Counted from the stretch's first letter, positions 1-9,596 are shown. The stretch is DNA of 64,000 nt from Roseibacillus sp. (GCA_002686085.1 NZAC01000049.1:62001-126000); one strand, 5' to 3'. Notes: a model not told the origin generated them from the sequence alone. Program-made: numbers and translations.

Positions 1-749
1 AGAAGCGCTACATGGCCGGTGGCGGAACGGAGTTCAGTGCCACGCGCAAGTTTCCGCCGGAAGGACACAAGGAGTATGACGGATCGATTGCTAACGGTTC
101 TTTCCATCTCACTGCCAAGAGCGGCGAGAAAATGGCGCTGAAGAAGGTAGAACGTAAAAGTCCCACCCTAGGCGCCAAGGCTCCCAAAGGTGCAGTAGTG
201 CTCTTTGATGGGAGTAATGTCGACCACTGGAAGAATGGCAAGATCACCGACGGCCTTCTGGGGGCGACGAATGCGATCAGTACAAAACTGTTCAGGGACT
301 GCAAGATCCACGTTGAGTTCCGGACGCCTTATCGGCCGCATTCACGGTCACAGGGGCGGGGAAACAGCGGAGTTTACTACCAGGGGCGCTGGGAGACTCA
401 GGTGCTCGATTCCTTTGGGCTCGAGGGACTGATGAATGAGTGTGGTGGAATCTATTCGATAGCCGCTTCCAAGCTTAACATGTGCCTGCCGCCTCTGACG
501 TGGCAGACCTATGACGTCGAATATACTCACGCCAAGTTCGATAAGGACGGCAAGCGCACAGCATGGCCGCGTATGACAGTCAAGCTGAACGGGGTAACCG
601 TTCACGATGACCAGGAGATGGGTAAAACCCATACCACGGCGGCTCCAGTAAGTGGTCCGCTCAAGCCGGAACTTGGGGGGCCAATCTTCCTGCAAAATCA
701 CGGCAATCCTGTATTTTACCGGAACATCTGGGTCCTTGCAAAGGACTAG
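1..749 (+). CDS. DUF1080 (3-keto-disaccharide hydrolase-like) protein, 5' truncated
   Basis: The reading frame is open from the first bases of the window, with codons for K-R-Y before the first Met at 12, so the true start probably lies upstream. The visible 245 residues contain a DUF1080-type beta-sandwich: an entry strand with VVLFDGSNVDHW (about residues 62-73), then EFRTPYRP, GNSGVYYQGRWETQVLDSFG and a closing GPIFLQNHGNPVFYRNIWV. This fold belongs to the concanavalin-like group annotated as 3-keto-disaccharide hydrolase; members are abundant and usually exported in Planctomycetota and Verrucomicrobiota. The substrate cannot be read from the sequence. No signal peptide is visible because the N-terminus is missing. 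The next gene converges from the other strand. Confidence 0.8.
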   Translation, partial: KRYMAGGGTEFSATRKFPPEGHKEYDGSIANGSFHLTAKSGEKMALKKVERKSPTLGAKAPKGAVVLFDGSNVDHWKNGKITDGLLGATNAISTKLFRDCKIHVEFRTPYRPHSRSQGRGNSGVYYQGRWETQVLDSFGLEGLMNECGGIYSIAASKLNMCLPPLTWQTYDVEYTHAKFDKDGKRTAWPRMTVKLNGVTVHDDQEMGKTHTTAAPVSGPLKPELGGPIFLQNHGNPVFYRNIWVLAKD

Positions 750-785
750 ACCTCTCTGAGCAGGTAGATTTTCTGCTGTCGGTTG

Positions 786-1379
786 CTAGCGTTCGATCAG
801 GATCTGGCAACCCACAGCCTCGGTCACCGCCGTGGCGGGCCTGCGTCCTGCCACGGCAGCCTGTAGGGCGTCTCTCAGTTCATGGCTGGTCGCCTCGGGT
901 CTGCGTTTTCCGTAGGTCGCGTAGGTGTTGTCGATACGTCCGCGGTAGATTCGGCTTCCATCGGGAAGGTAGACGTGAGCCTCAGGAGTCACTTTGGCAG
1001 TGTGCTTTTCTGCAAGAGCCTGCTTTGAGTCGAGGATCACAGGGCTCACGACCTCATATTCTTTCGCGTGAGTCACGAGGGCACTTGGTTCTCCATCTGG
1101 GTCCGGATGGATCTGGTAGAACCGGATTCCCTTGGGTTCGTAGGTCTTGGCCAGACGCCTTAGCAAGGGTTGATAAAAGTTGGCGATCGGGCACGTGATA
1201 TCGACGTAGATAAATACGACAGCAACCGTCTTCTGTGACTTCGAGGGCTCGTGGACAATTCCATGAATATCCGTCATCTTCCCGATACCAGCATCCTGTC
1301 CAGGTTGAGCCCGGGTTAGATGAACTGAGAGCAGGAAGGAGAACAGAACGACCGGGAAAACTCCTCGTTGATTTCGCAT
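786..1379 (-). CDS. Exported redoxin (AhpC/TSA-like thioredoxin fold)
   Basis: A 197-residue protein with an N-terminal signal peptide (hydrophobic residues about 7-24, ending LTRAQ). The thioredoxin-like core starts with VAVVFIYVDITCPIANFY, where a single Cys sits in the CPIANFY motif typical of PVC-group redoxins, and continues through PEAHVYLPDGSRIYRGRIDN, the cis-Pro strand. The C-terminal EAVGCQI supplies a second Cys, a pattern often seen in redoxins linked to cytochrome c domains. It starts 11 bp after the copper-monooxygenase/cytochrome gene at 1391-2938 on the same strand, so the two are probably cotranscribed and act together in the periplasm, for example in copper or thiol redox handling. 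That role is inference. No CXXC active site is present, so it is not a classical thioredoxin. Confidence 0.75.
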   Translation of the reverse strand: MRNQRGVFPVVLFSFLLSVHLTRAQPGQDAGIGKMTDIHGIVHEPSKSQKTVAVVFIYVDITCPIANFYQPLLRRLAKTYEPKGIRFYQIHPDPDGEPSALVTHAKEYEVVSPVILDSKQALAEKHTAKVTPEAHVYLPDGSRIYRGRIDNTYATYGKRRPEATSHELRDALQAAVAGRRPATAVTEAVGCQILIER

Positions 1380-1390
1380 GGGAAAAGATT

Positions 1391-2938
1391 CTATCGCCTG
1401 CGGAACCCTCTGAGCATGGAGTCGAGATACTTCTGAACCTCGGGCTGTTCGATCTTGTCCAGCGTTTTGTCGCCATCCTTGTCAAAGCGGTCGAAGATTC
1501 GGGAGCGCATCCGGCCCGGGACCTCGTCATATTGAATCAGTCCATCTCCGTTCTCATCATAGTTTTTCACATTGAGAAACGATCTTGAGGCCTTCTGGAT
1601 CGCATCTGCAGCGCTAGTGATGAGCTGAGCCCTCTGCGCGTCCTTGATTGCCTGAATCTTCTCATTGTTCTCGGGCACGACTATCAGGGTGACACTGCCC
1701 ATTTCGTCGTCAGACTCCTGCCCCCACGTGATACGCCGGGGAGGACTGTTGGGGTTTTCAGGGTTACTAGCTGAGTTGTCATAGACGAGGCGTGTCTTCA
1801 GGACGGTCCCCGCAGGTAGATCGAGAGGTTTCTCGAACTGATAACGGTCCTGCCAATCAAGATCCCAGTCATTGATATTCATCAGAGTGATCATCTTACC
1901 GTCTGGTAGGGTTGCGGTCATGATCATCGACTTACAGATGTAATGGGCATGGCCTCCAACCGAGACTGCTTTCACAGGGACTGGCAGGGTAATGCTGTCC
2001 TCAACGATGTAACTTTCTTCACCGGCGGGGATATTGATTCCCTTGGTCGCTCCAAAGAATGGAGGAATTTGAATAGGGACAAGATTCACCTTGGGAGACT
2101 CCTCGGCGAAGTAGAGCGCGAGCTCTGCTTCTTCGACCTCTTTCTTTCCAGAAGGATGAAAGTGCGTTTGCATCACGACATCCGAACCGCGGGGCAGAAA
2201 CATGGCGAGGTCGCCCGGGAGTCTTGCCGGCGTAGCGCCAGGAACGTGACCACCCAGTCCTCCGTTACCACCTCCAAAGGCTGATGCAGGGTCAGTGATG
2301 CCCCCTCCCTGCCGGAGAAAGCCCATTCCACTAATCCCAGCTTTGCCATCCCGACCGTCCATTTTCCGTGCTGCTCCGTTTGAATCGATAAAGAAAAGAG
2401 CATGGTGGACTGCTGACTTCGCCTTAGGACGAAGCTCTACCGCCTTGACCCATTTGTCTTCCGGGAGCTGAAGAGGAAAAACAAAGGACCGGTAGATGTC
2501 CCTGCCTTCCGCTGGGACCTCGAATTTTCCCTTCATCTTGATAACAAGGTCGGGCTTTCCGAGATACCAACCACTGGGATACTCCGGAAGTTTTGGTCTT
2601 TTCGACGAGTCTCCCTCCGGCATCCCTTCTTTCACCCATGAGCCAAAAAGATCAATTTGTTCGTCACTGAGACGCCGGTCGTTGGCGTATCGCATCTCCT
2701 TGTTGGTGGGCTTCCATGGAGGCATGTAGCGGTCAAGGATCACATCGTTAATCGTCAATGCGCGTTTTTTGACATCCCGGTAGCTGATGAGATGGAAGGG
2801 TCCGTTCTGCCCGGGCCGATGGCAACCGGTGCAATTCTGGTGAATTAGCGGCGCAATGTGCTCGTTGAACGTCACTTTGGCCGGGCAGGGCAGCAGGGAC
2901 CCGAAGAGTGGGAGGAGAGGAATAAGAGATCTGATCAT
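1391..2938 (-). CDS. Exported cytochrome c / copper type II monooxygenase-like / EF-hand protein
   Basis: A 515-residue protein with a signal peptide (about residues 1-20). One heme c motif, CTGCH, is at 36-40. The middle region carries the copper-ligand pattern of the peptidylglycine hydroxylating monooxygenase fold: HH at 178-179 (AVHHALFF), H-x-H at 259-261 (QTHFH), H-x-H at 330-332 (GGHAHYI) and a Met near 413 (DEMGSV). The C-terminus has two EF-hand loops, DENGDGLIQYDE (about 461-472) and DKDGDKTLDKIE (about 486-497). A cytochrome c fused to a PHM-like domain could feed electrons to the copper site directly, instead of using ascorbate; this is inference. The redoxin gene follows 11 bp downstream. 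The substrate is unknown. Confidence 0.8.
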   Translation of the reverse strand: MIRSLIPLLPLFGSLLPCPAKVTFNEHIAPLIHQNCTGCHRPGQNGPFHLISYRDVKKRALTINDVILDRYMPPWKPTNKEMRYANDRRLSDEQIDLFGSWVKEGMPEGDSSKRPKLPEYPSGWYLGKPDLVIKMKGKFEVPAEGRDIYRSFVFPLQLPEDKWVKAVELRPKAKSAVHHALFFIDSNGAARKMDGRDGKAGISGMGFLRQGGGITDPASAFGGGNGGLGGHVPGATPARLPGDLAMFLPRGSDVVMQTHFHPSGKKEVEEAELALYFAEESPKVNLVPIQIPPFFGATKGINIPAGEESYIVEDSITLPVPVKAVSVGGHAHYICKSMIMTATLPDGKMITLMNINDWDLDWQDRYQFEKPLDLPAGTVLKTRLVYDNSASNPENPNSPPRRITWGQESDDEMGSVTLIVVPENNEKIQAIKDAQRAQLITSAADAIQKASRSFLNVKNYDENGDGLIQYDEVPGRMRSRIFDRFDKDGDKTLDKIEQPEVQKYLDSMLRGFRRR

Positions 2939-3171
2939 TGATGGGGTGAAGACTTGCTATCACAAATTCATCGGCACAGGAATCGAGTTTTGTTGAACTT
3001 TACTGTCACTTTTTGCCTTGGAGGAGCAGAGAGTGGGATTTCACTGGTGCCCGCCGGAGAGCCAGAATTTCCAATGAATGATGCAACTCCCATGCCATTT
3101 TACGGATTGAGCATTGAATGGAGGGGGAAATGGGGGACAATGAAGCCTCACCCTTACCCCCTGCATCCTTG

Positions 3172-6100
3172 ATGAGACGATGTGCGCTGGCAGCGATCGT
3201 GCTGCTCTCCATGCCCGTATTTGGCGCGGAAGGCCTTCTGGGCTACTACCGACACCCCTCTATACACAACGAGACGATTGTCTTCTATGCCGAGAGTGAT
3301 CTCTGGAGGGTTCCCGTGGAGGGTGGAACCGCCCGGCGACTCACAACTCATCTTGAGCGTGAGCGCTTCCCGTGCATCAGCCCCGATGGGAAAACTGTAG
3401 CCTTCACGGCATCGTACGATGGGACTCACGAGATTTATGTCATGCCTCTGGAGGGAGGGCGACCCTCACGCATCACTCACGAGGGCGTTAGTGGGCGTCG
3501 GGGCCCAAGGCCCGTCTCGTGGAAATCCGCTACGGAGCTGGTCTATGCAACCTGGTATTTTGCTACCCGTGACACTCATCAGCTCGCCGTGCTGAATATC
3601 GAGACCGGGAAGAAAAAACTGATTCCTCTGGAGCAGGCCAGTGATGGTGAGTTCTCTGATGACAAGAAGACCTTGTTTTTTACTCGCCTGCCTCGGCAGA
3701 ACAGTTTTGCGAAAAGGTATCGGGGAGGGCTCATCGAAAACCTATGGCGATTCCGGGAGGGAGATGAGGAAGCCGTTCCGCTGACTGCGGATTATGATGG
3801 GACGAGCCGTGAACCCATGGTGTGGAAGGATCGCCTCTACTTCAGTAGTGACCGCGATGGCACGATGAATCTTTGGTCAATGACTCTCGAGGGTAAGGGG
3901 CTGGTTCAGCATACGTCCTTTGCAGGATGGGATCTTCTTTCTCCCTCGCTCCATAATGGGCGGGTTGTCTTCGGTAATCGCGCGGATATCTGGATTTACG
4001 AGATAGCGCAGAACAAATTACGTAAGTTAGATGTTCGATTGGCCTCTGACTTTGATCAGAAGAGGGAGCGATGGGTCAGTAACCCGATGTCCTACCTCAA
4101 TTCCTGGTTTCTTTCCCATGATGGTAAACAGGTAGGCCTCACTATTCGCGGATGTGGCTATGTGTTGCCTGCGAAGGCAGGGCGGATTATACGGCTAAGA
4201 CAAGATAGTAAAAGTCGAACCAGAGACCTTCGCTTTTTGCCCGGAAGCAAGGATGTGATCTACCTCTCGGATCGTAGTGGAGAGATGGAATTCTGGCGGG
4301 AGCCTGCAAATGGGTTGGGGGAACCATCGCCCATCACTTCCGGAGGAACGACCCTGCGGCATGATGGAATTCCCTCACCAGACGGAAAGCTGCTAGCTCA
4401 TACGGATCGGAACCAAGTCTTGTGGATGCGGGACCTTTCCAGTGGTGAGGAGTGGGAGGTGGCACGTTCGGAAGAGGGCAATGAATGGGACTACATAGAT
4501 CTGACATGGTCACCCGATAGTCAGTGGATCGCCTACGCGGATACCATGGAGAATCAGGCCAAGAGAATATTTCTCTATGACACCCAGAAAAGAAATACGC
4601 CTGTGGCGGTTACTACTGCGCGCCTCGATAGCTACAGTCCTGTCTTCGGAGCGGAAGGAAAATGGCTCTACTTTCTTTCGGACCGGACTTTTCGTTCCGT
4701 GCAGGGCTCTCCCTGGGGTGCCCGCCAACCTGAGCCTCTTCTTGACAAGACTGCTGGAATTTATGCTCTCGATCTGATTGGAGGACAGCGCTTTCCCTTT
4801 GCGGCGTCGGATGAGGGTGAGCTCCCACCAGTGGTGGATGGAAAGGAGAACGAGGAAGACGTCAATCTGGAGAATCTCGATGGCCGCCTTTTTGTTTTAC
4901 CGGTGGAGCCTAGTAATTACCGATATCTAACAAGGGCCCGTGGGAACCTCTACTGCCTGTATTCTTCTCTCTCGCTGAGCCGTAAATCATCACTGGTTTC
5001 CTTTCCCATCACCTCTGATTCTGCCCGGCATAAGTGGACCACGGTGATGACAGAGGTGCGTGGTTATGAGATCTCGGGAGATGGCACCACATGTCTGGTG
5101 CGCAAGGGGGACAGTTTTTATGTGTTTCCGGCTACGGGAAAACCACCCAGTAGCTCCACTCAGGCAAAGCTTAGCCTCAGTGGGCTCTCGCTCAGCGTGA
5201 GCCCCGCTCAGGAGTGGGCGCAGATGTTTCGGGACGCCTGGCGCATGCATCGGGATTATTTCTACGATCCAAAGATGCACCGAGTGGACTGGGATGCGAT
5301 GGGTCGCAGGCATGAAGCCCTTCTTCCACGACTTACAACCCGGTGGGAACTTGATCACTTGATTTCCCAGATGGTCGGGGAGCTCTCGGCAATGCATACG
5401 GACATTTATGCTGGGGATATTCGTGATGCCACAGATGGGGCAAGTCTTGGACACCTTGGCGCGCAGCTCTCAAAAGTAGAGGAGGGGTTTCGAATTGAGC
5501 GATTGTATGAAACCGATCCTGATTATCCAACAGAAGTCGGCCCCTTACTCAAGGCTGGGGTGGAGATGGAGGTCGGGGATGTCATTATTTCAGTTGATGG
5601 CGAACCTGCCACCAGAGTTCCGGAGATTGGGGCGCTACTTAAGAACAAGGCTGGTAGAAAAGTCCTTCTAGAGTCACGAAGGATCGGAGTCGGCGGAACC
5701 AGAAAGTCCATAGTGACTCCTTTGAGCTCGAGTGGATTTCGAAATCTCAAGACGAGTCACTGGGAATACACCCGCCGACTTGAAGCTGAAAACAAGGGTA
5801 ATGGGGAGATTGGATATTTCCATATGAGGGGGATGTCTGCCTCCAACTATGCGGAGTTCGTTAAGGGCTATTACCCGGTTTTCAATCGGAAGGGGCTCAT
5901 TATCGATATGCGGCAGAATTATGGAGGGAATATTGATAGCTGGATTCTCAGCCGGTTGAGCAGGAAGCCGTGGATGTATTGGAAAACCCGGACAGGTCGG
6001 CCCTTTGCCAACATGCAGTTTGCCTTTGATGGCCACATGGTCGTCCTGGTAGATGCCTATACTATTTCAGACGGAGAGGCTTTTTCGGAGGGATTCCGGC

Positions 6101-6426
6101 GCCTGGGACTCGGGCCCCTGATTGGGACGAAGACTTGGGGTGGCGGAATTTGGTTGCGGGGCGCAACGCGGCTCATGGACGGAGGTATGGCTCGAAGCCC
6201 GGAGACGGGAGTCTACGCACCGGACCGAACCTGGATTATCGAGGGGACAGGAGTGATGCCTGATATGGTTGTAGATAACCTTCCTCATGAATCCTTCGGT
6301 GGTCGCGACGCCCAACTGGAGGCTGCTCTCGCCTACCTGCAGAAGAGAATTAAGGAAGATCCTCCATCGAGGCCTGAGCCACCGGCCCGTCCCGACAAAT
6401 CGTTTCGCTATCCCGCTCGCCCCTGA
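3172..6426 (+). CDS. Exported tricorn-like S41 protease with beta-propellers and PDZ domain
   Basis: A 1084-residue homologue of tricorn protease, close to the family's usual length. I chose the ATG at 3172 (MRRCALAA) because it opens a signal peptide ending near FGAEG; an upstream in-frame ATG at 3118 would bury it. N-terminal beta-propeller repeats occupy roughly residues 20-680, with TolB/WD-like motifs such as SPDGKTVAFTASYDG and WSPDSQWIAYAD. A C1 helical domain, a PDZ domain (about 790-870, with EVGDVIISVDGEPA) and the S41 core follow. Expected catalytic elements are present: His in SAMHTD (about 742) and the nucleophile Ser in TISDGEAFSEGF (Ser 966). A signal peptide places it in the periplasm, unlike the cytosolic archaeal enzyme, so it probably degrades peptides there. 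Confidence 0.9.
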   Translation: MRRCALAAIVLLSMPVFGAEGLLGYYRHPSIHNETIVFYAESDLWRVPVEGGTARRLTTHLERERFPCISPDGKTVAFTASYDGTHEIYVMPLEGGRPSRITHEGVSGRRGPRPVSWKSATELVYATWYFATRDTHQLAVLNIETGKKKLIPLEQASDGEFSDDKKTLFFTRLPRQNSFAKRYRGGLIENLWRFREGDEEAVPLTADYDGTSREPMVWKDRLYFSSDRDGTMNLWSMTLEGKGLVQHTSFAGWDLLSPSLHNGRVVFGNRADIWIYEIAQNKLRKLDVRLASDFDQKRERWVSNPMSYLNSWFLSHDGKQVGLTIRGCGYVLPAKAGRIIRLRQDSKSRTRDLRFLPGSKDVIYLSDRSGEMEFWREPANGLGEPSPITSGGTTLRHDGIPSPDGKLLAHTDRNQVLWMRDLSSGEEWEVARSEEGNEWDYIDLTWSPDSQWIAYADTMENQAKRIFLYDTQKRNTPVAVTTARLDSYSPVFGAEGKWLYFLSDRTFRSVQGSPWGARQPEPLLDKTAGIYALDLIGGQRFPFAASDEGELPPVVDGKENEEDVNLENLDGRLFVLPVEPSNYRYLTRARGNLYCLYSSLSLSRKSSLVSFPITSDSARHKWTTVMTEVRGYEISGDGTTCLVRKGDSFYVFPATGKPPSSSTQAKLSLSGLSLSVSPAQEWAQMFRDAWRMHRDYFYDPKMHRVDWDAMGRRHEALLPRLTTRWELDHLISQMVGELSAMHTDIYAGDIRDATDGASLGHLGAQLSKVEEGFRIERLYETDPDYPTEVGPLLKAGVEMEVGDVIISVDGEPATRVPEIGALLKNKAGRKVLLESRRIGVGGTRKSIVTPLSSSGFRNLKTSHWEYTRRLEAENKGNGEIGYFHMRGMSASNYAEFVKGYYPVFNRKGLIIDMRQNYGGNIDSWILSRLSRKPWMYWKTRTGRPFANMQFAFDGHMVVLVDAYTISDGEAFSEGFRRLGLGPLIGTKTWGGGIWLRGATRLMDGGMARSPETGVYAPDRTWIIEGTGVMPDMVVDNLPHESFGGRDAQLEAALAYLQKRIKEDPPSRPEPPARPDKSFRYPARP

Positions 6427-6497
6427 TTAGGCGTTGCCTGTGGGAGCCGGGGGAGAAGGCCTAGGCCATGAAGCTTTTCCGCAAGGATGAAGATTGC

Positions 6498-7328
6498 CTA
6501 TAACCGATAGGCCTTTTCGCAATTCTCTTGCAGGATTGCATGTTGCTCTTCCTCAGTGAGATCAGCAACGTAGCCCCGCACAGAATTTGCCCAGTCGACG
6601 TAGGAATCGATCCGGAGCAGGCAGACAGGCCAATCTGTCCCGAAGCAGAGACGCTCGGGCCCGAATATTTCGAGGGACCTCTCGAAGTAGTTCTTCAAAG
6701 TGGCCTCATCGATCTGGCTGTTGGTCACCTCAGTTACCATTCCGCTGATCTTTACGGCGCTGACATTGTCTCGCTCTGCGAGCGCAGTCATGCCGTGTTG
6801 CCATTCATCTTCAATCCGCCCGTTGTGGATAACGGGCTTGGCAATGTGATCGATGACGAAGGATTGACCGGGGTGCCGGTCAACGAACTCAAGAGTTTGA
6901 GGGAGATGCCTTTGAAAGATAAGGATATCGTAGACGAGATCGTAATCCTTGAGCTTGGCAATGCCGCAATTGAATTCAGTGCCGAGTATGAAGTTGTCAT
7001 CGGGTTCGTCCTGTACTACGTGACGCACAGCCTTGAACTTGTGATGTTGGGCGAGGCGGTCGAGGTGGTCGGTGACCTCGGGATCAGCGAGAGGAACCCA
7101 GCCCACTACTCCCCGGATGAGGTCACATTGATCAGATAACTCAAGAAGCCAGTCGGACTCCTCGAGGGTTTGACGAGCTTGAACGACAACTGTGCCAGTC
7201 ACTTCGGCAGCGGTCGTGTTTTCGATAAGTTCCGGAAGGAGGTAGTTCTTAGCGAGGGCGGAAGTTCCTTCGATCCAGGGATATTGAGTGGCATCGTATT
7301 GCCAGAGATGGTGGTGGGCGTCGAGCAT
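6498..7328 (-). CDS. Amidohydrolase-2 family sugar lactonase-like protein
   Basis: A 276-residue cytosolic TIM-barrel hydrolase starting MLDAHHHLWQYD, the metal-binding H-x-H of amidohydrolase family 2. It ends with LCFGTDWPVCLLR, where the Asp is the conserved C-terminal metal or base residue. The core motif FVIDHIAKP is typical of L-fucono-1,5-lactonase and related L-rhamnono or galactono lactonases. The likely reaction is hydrolysis of a sugar lactone to the aldonic acid. Within 7 kb lie an aldo/keto reductase and a TIM-barrel isomerase that would fit a non-phosphorylating deoxy-sugar or uronate route, but they are not in one operon with it. The exact lactone is not determinable from sequence. 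Confidence 0.8.
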   Translation of the reverse strand: MLDAHHHLWQYDATQYPWIEGTSALAKNYLLPELIENTTAAEVTGTVVVQARQTLEESDWLLELSDQCDLIRGVVGWVPLADPEVTDHLDRLAQHHKFKAVRHVVQDEPDDNFILGTEFNCGIAKLKDYDLVYDILIFQRHLPQTLEFVDRHPGQSFVIDHIAKPVIHNGRIEDEWQHGMTALAERDNVSAVKISGMVTEVTNSQIDEATLKNYFERSLEIFGPERLCFGTDWPVCLLRIDSYVDWANSVRGYVADLTEEEQHAILQENCEKAYRL

Positions 7329-7480
7329 GCAGGAAGGTGTCTATGGTGTCAGTCACAGGATCGCGCGATAGAGGCCCTTCTCCAAGCGCGAAGTGCGTTC
7401 TGAACGGGGTCGGGGTCTTGCAATTGTGAGTGCAAATGTCTCAATCAGAGCTCGGGGATTTTCCCCCTTTGTGTTTGCCC

Positions 7481-8245
7481 ATGAGCGATTTATTTCCCTG
7501 GTGCCTTTTCAGCGATCTTGATGACACCCTCACAGGAGACGAGGAGGCATTGGCTGAGCTGCTGGGATACGCAAGTCAGGGAGAGATCTTTCGTCTAGTT
7601 TTGAACTCAAGCCGGCCCCGGATGAGTGTGGAGAAGACTCTCGCAGGATTTCCGGGAAGCTATTTTCCGCGGGACCTTGTGACTGGGATGGGAACCGAAG
7701 TGATGGTTGAGGGAAAGCCCGTTCAGGAGTGGGAAGAGCGTTTTTCCGGATGGCAGCGGGGTCTTGTGGACGAGATTGTAGAGAAACTGGGGGGCGTTCC
7801 GCATGCGCAGGAGTTTCAAACTGCTTACAAAGCAAGTTTTATGGTGGAGGGGAAAGGGCGTCGAGAGAAGGTGAGGGAAGCGATCGCGGGGTGCGGTCAG
7901 CCTTCTCAGATAGTCATTTCGGGACACCACGACGTCGATATATTACCGGCCGAGGCTGGGAAAGGGCAGGCAATGCTCTTTGTGGCAGACTTACTTGGTA
8001 TGGATGTGGCACGGCAAGTGCTCGTTGCCGGTGATTCTGCAAACGATTTGGCCATGTTTGAAATATCTTCCCGGGGTATTATGGTAGGAAATGCCCGGGT
8101 AGAGCTGCGGGAGGCTGTGAAAAGTGAGACAGCCTATCAGGCCTGTGGTCGCCACGCTTCTGGAGTTATTGAGGGATTGCGCCATTGGGGCGTAATTCCC
8201 CGGGGTGAGGTGCTGGGTGAAGAAGTTTGTGATTCCTTTGAATAA
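7481..8245 (+). CDS. HAD phosphatase, sucrose-/mannosylfructose-phosphate phosphatase type
   Basis: A HAD-superfamily phosphatase of about 254 residues. Motif I is SDLDDTL with the nucleophile Asp (about residues 11-17), motif II is the NSSR segment, and motifs III and IV are EAGKGQAM and GDSANDLAMF. The type IIB cap domain and overall length match sucrose-6-phosphate or mannosylfructose-phosphate phosphatases. I chose the ATG at 7481, which puts motif I about 10 residues in, as is usual in the family. A GTG at 7430 and an ATG at 7436 in the same frame are alternatives; none has a clear ribosome binding site. The GT4 synthase begins 12 bp after the stop, so a synthase/phosphatase pair producing a disaccharide solute is likely. 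Confidence 0.8.
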   Translation: MSDLFPWCLFSDLDDTLTGDEEALAELLGYASQGEIFRLVLNSSRPRMSVEKTLAGFPGSYFPRDLVTGMGTEVMVEGKPVQEWEERFSGWQRGLVDEIVEKLGGVPHAQEFQTAYKASFMVEGKGRREKVREAIAGCGQPSQIVISGHHDVDILPAEAGKGQAMLFVADLLGMDVARQVLVAGDSANDLAMFEISSRGIMVGNARVELREAVKSETAYQACGRHASGVIEGLRHWGVIPRGEVLGEEVCDSFE

Positions 8246-8257
8246 TTGAGGAACTTC

Positions 8258-9565
8258 ATGACTGGTCCCCAGCGACAATCAATTCTAATGATTTCGACCC
8301 ACGGTTACGTGGGAGCAGAGCCCGAACTGGGAAAGCCGGACACGGGAGGGCAGGTTGTGTTTGTCCTAGAGCTCGCCAAGCGCTTTGCGCGGCTCGGATA
8401 CGACGTGGATGTGGTGACGCGGCGTTTCGAAGGTCAACCTGAATACGACGAGGTCAATAACAGTCTGCGGGTCTGGAGAATTCCATACGGTGGAGGTGAG
8501 TTCATCCGCAAGGAGGACATGCACGAGTCGATTCAGGATTTTGTGAATAATTTTCTCTCTGAGGTACGCCGGAAGGGTCGGAGGTACGACGTGGTCAATA
8601 GCCATTACTGGGATGCCGGATGGGCGGGACAGCGGATCGCAGAAGAATTGCAACTGCCTCACGTGCACACACCGCATTCACTGGGTTGGTGGAAGAGGCA
8701 GGACATGGAAGGAGCGCGAGGTTCTCAGGATCTGGAGAAGGTTTACCGGTTTAACGAGCGCATCGACAAAGAGTTCCTCGTGTTTCGTAATTGCGACCGC
8801 ATTATCGCAACGACTCATCAGCAAGTTGAGCTGATCACCGAGCATTACGGGATTCCAGAAGACCATATCAACATGATTCCACCTGGTATCGATGTGGGAC
8901 GTTATACCCCCGTGAGGCCTCCTCACCTGGAGGATATCCGGAAGCGCCTGGGATTTGCCCCGACAGATGTTTACACCGTCGCGCGGGCAGCAAATAATAA
9001 GGGAATCGATTTACTCATTCAGGCATTACCCACTCTGCGAACATTGGTGCCCGAAGCGCGAATTCATCTGGCAGTCGGTGCGAATTCGGACCGGGATCGC
9101 GAGAAGCTAGATAAATGGAAGTCCCTTGCCGGGAAGTTGAATATAGGTGGAGCAATAAAGTGGCTGGGCTACATCGAGGATGATGACATGGCCTCTTATT
9201 ACAGGGCTCCCGGGGTATTCGCGCTCCCCTCTCGCTACGAGCCGTTTGGAATGACAGCGATCGAGGCGATGGCGTGTGGTACTCCGACAGTTGTCACGAC
9301 GCACGGAGGATTGCACGAGGCGATCGAGTTCGGCACCCATGCTCTTTACGGCGATCCTAATTGTCCGGAGGAATTCGGAGCGATGCTGGCCATGCCTCTA
9401 CGACACGAGGGTCTGCGGGAGAAACTCTCTGTGGAGGGTGCCCGTTTTGCTCGACGGCAGTTTGGATGGACCGGGGTCGCAAAGCGGACTCTTTCGGTAT
9501 TTGACCAGCTTAGAGGGTGCTACCAGCATCTCGATGAACCAGAGGGGCAGGATTCAGACGTGTGA
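8258..9565 (+). CDS. GT4 glycosyltransferase, sucrose-/mannosylfructose-phosphate synthase type
   Basis: A retaining GT-B glycosyltransferase of 435 residues. The N-terminal ISTHGYVGAEPELGKPDTGG with the following GGQVV loop is the acceptor-side signature of sucrose-phosphate synthase-like enzymes. YWDAGWAGQRIA, HTPHSLG and the C-terminal E-x7-E motif EPFGMTAIE support family 4. I start it at ATG 8258, preceded by GAGGAA, instead of the in-frame TTG at 8246. The ISTHGYV opening and short length resemble bacterial mannosylfructose-phosphate synthase at least as much as cyanobacterial or plant sucrose-phosphate synthase, so the sugar donor (GDP-mannose or NDP-glucose) is undecided. Together with the preceding phosphatase it should make a fructosyl disaccharide, commonly an osmoprotectant. 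Confidence 0.85.
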   Translation: MTGPQRQSILMISTHGYVGAEPELGKPDTGGQVVFVLELAKRFARLGYDVDVVTRRFEGQPEYDEVNNSLRVWRIPYGGGEFIRKEDMHESIQDFVNNFLSEVRRKGRRYDVVNSHYWDAGWAGQRIAEELQLPHVHTPHSLGWWKRQDMEGARGSQDLEKVYRFNERIDKEFLVFRNCDRIIATTHQQVELITEHYGIPEDHINMIPPGIDVGRYTPVRPPHLEDIRKRLGFAPTDVYTVARAANNKGIDLLIQALPTLRTLVPEARIHLAVGANSDRDREKLDKWKSLAGKLNIGGAIKWLGYIEDDDMASYYRAPGVFALPSRYEPFGMTAIEAMACGTPTVVTTHGGLHEAIEFGTHALYGDPNCPEEFGAMLAMPLRHEGLREKLSVEGARFARRQFGWTGVAKRTLSVFDQLRGCYQHLDEPEGQDSDV

Positions 9566-9596
9566 TGTGGTCCCTCAGCAACATTCCGTATCTTGA

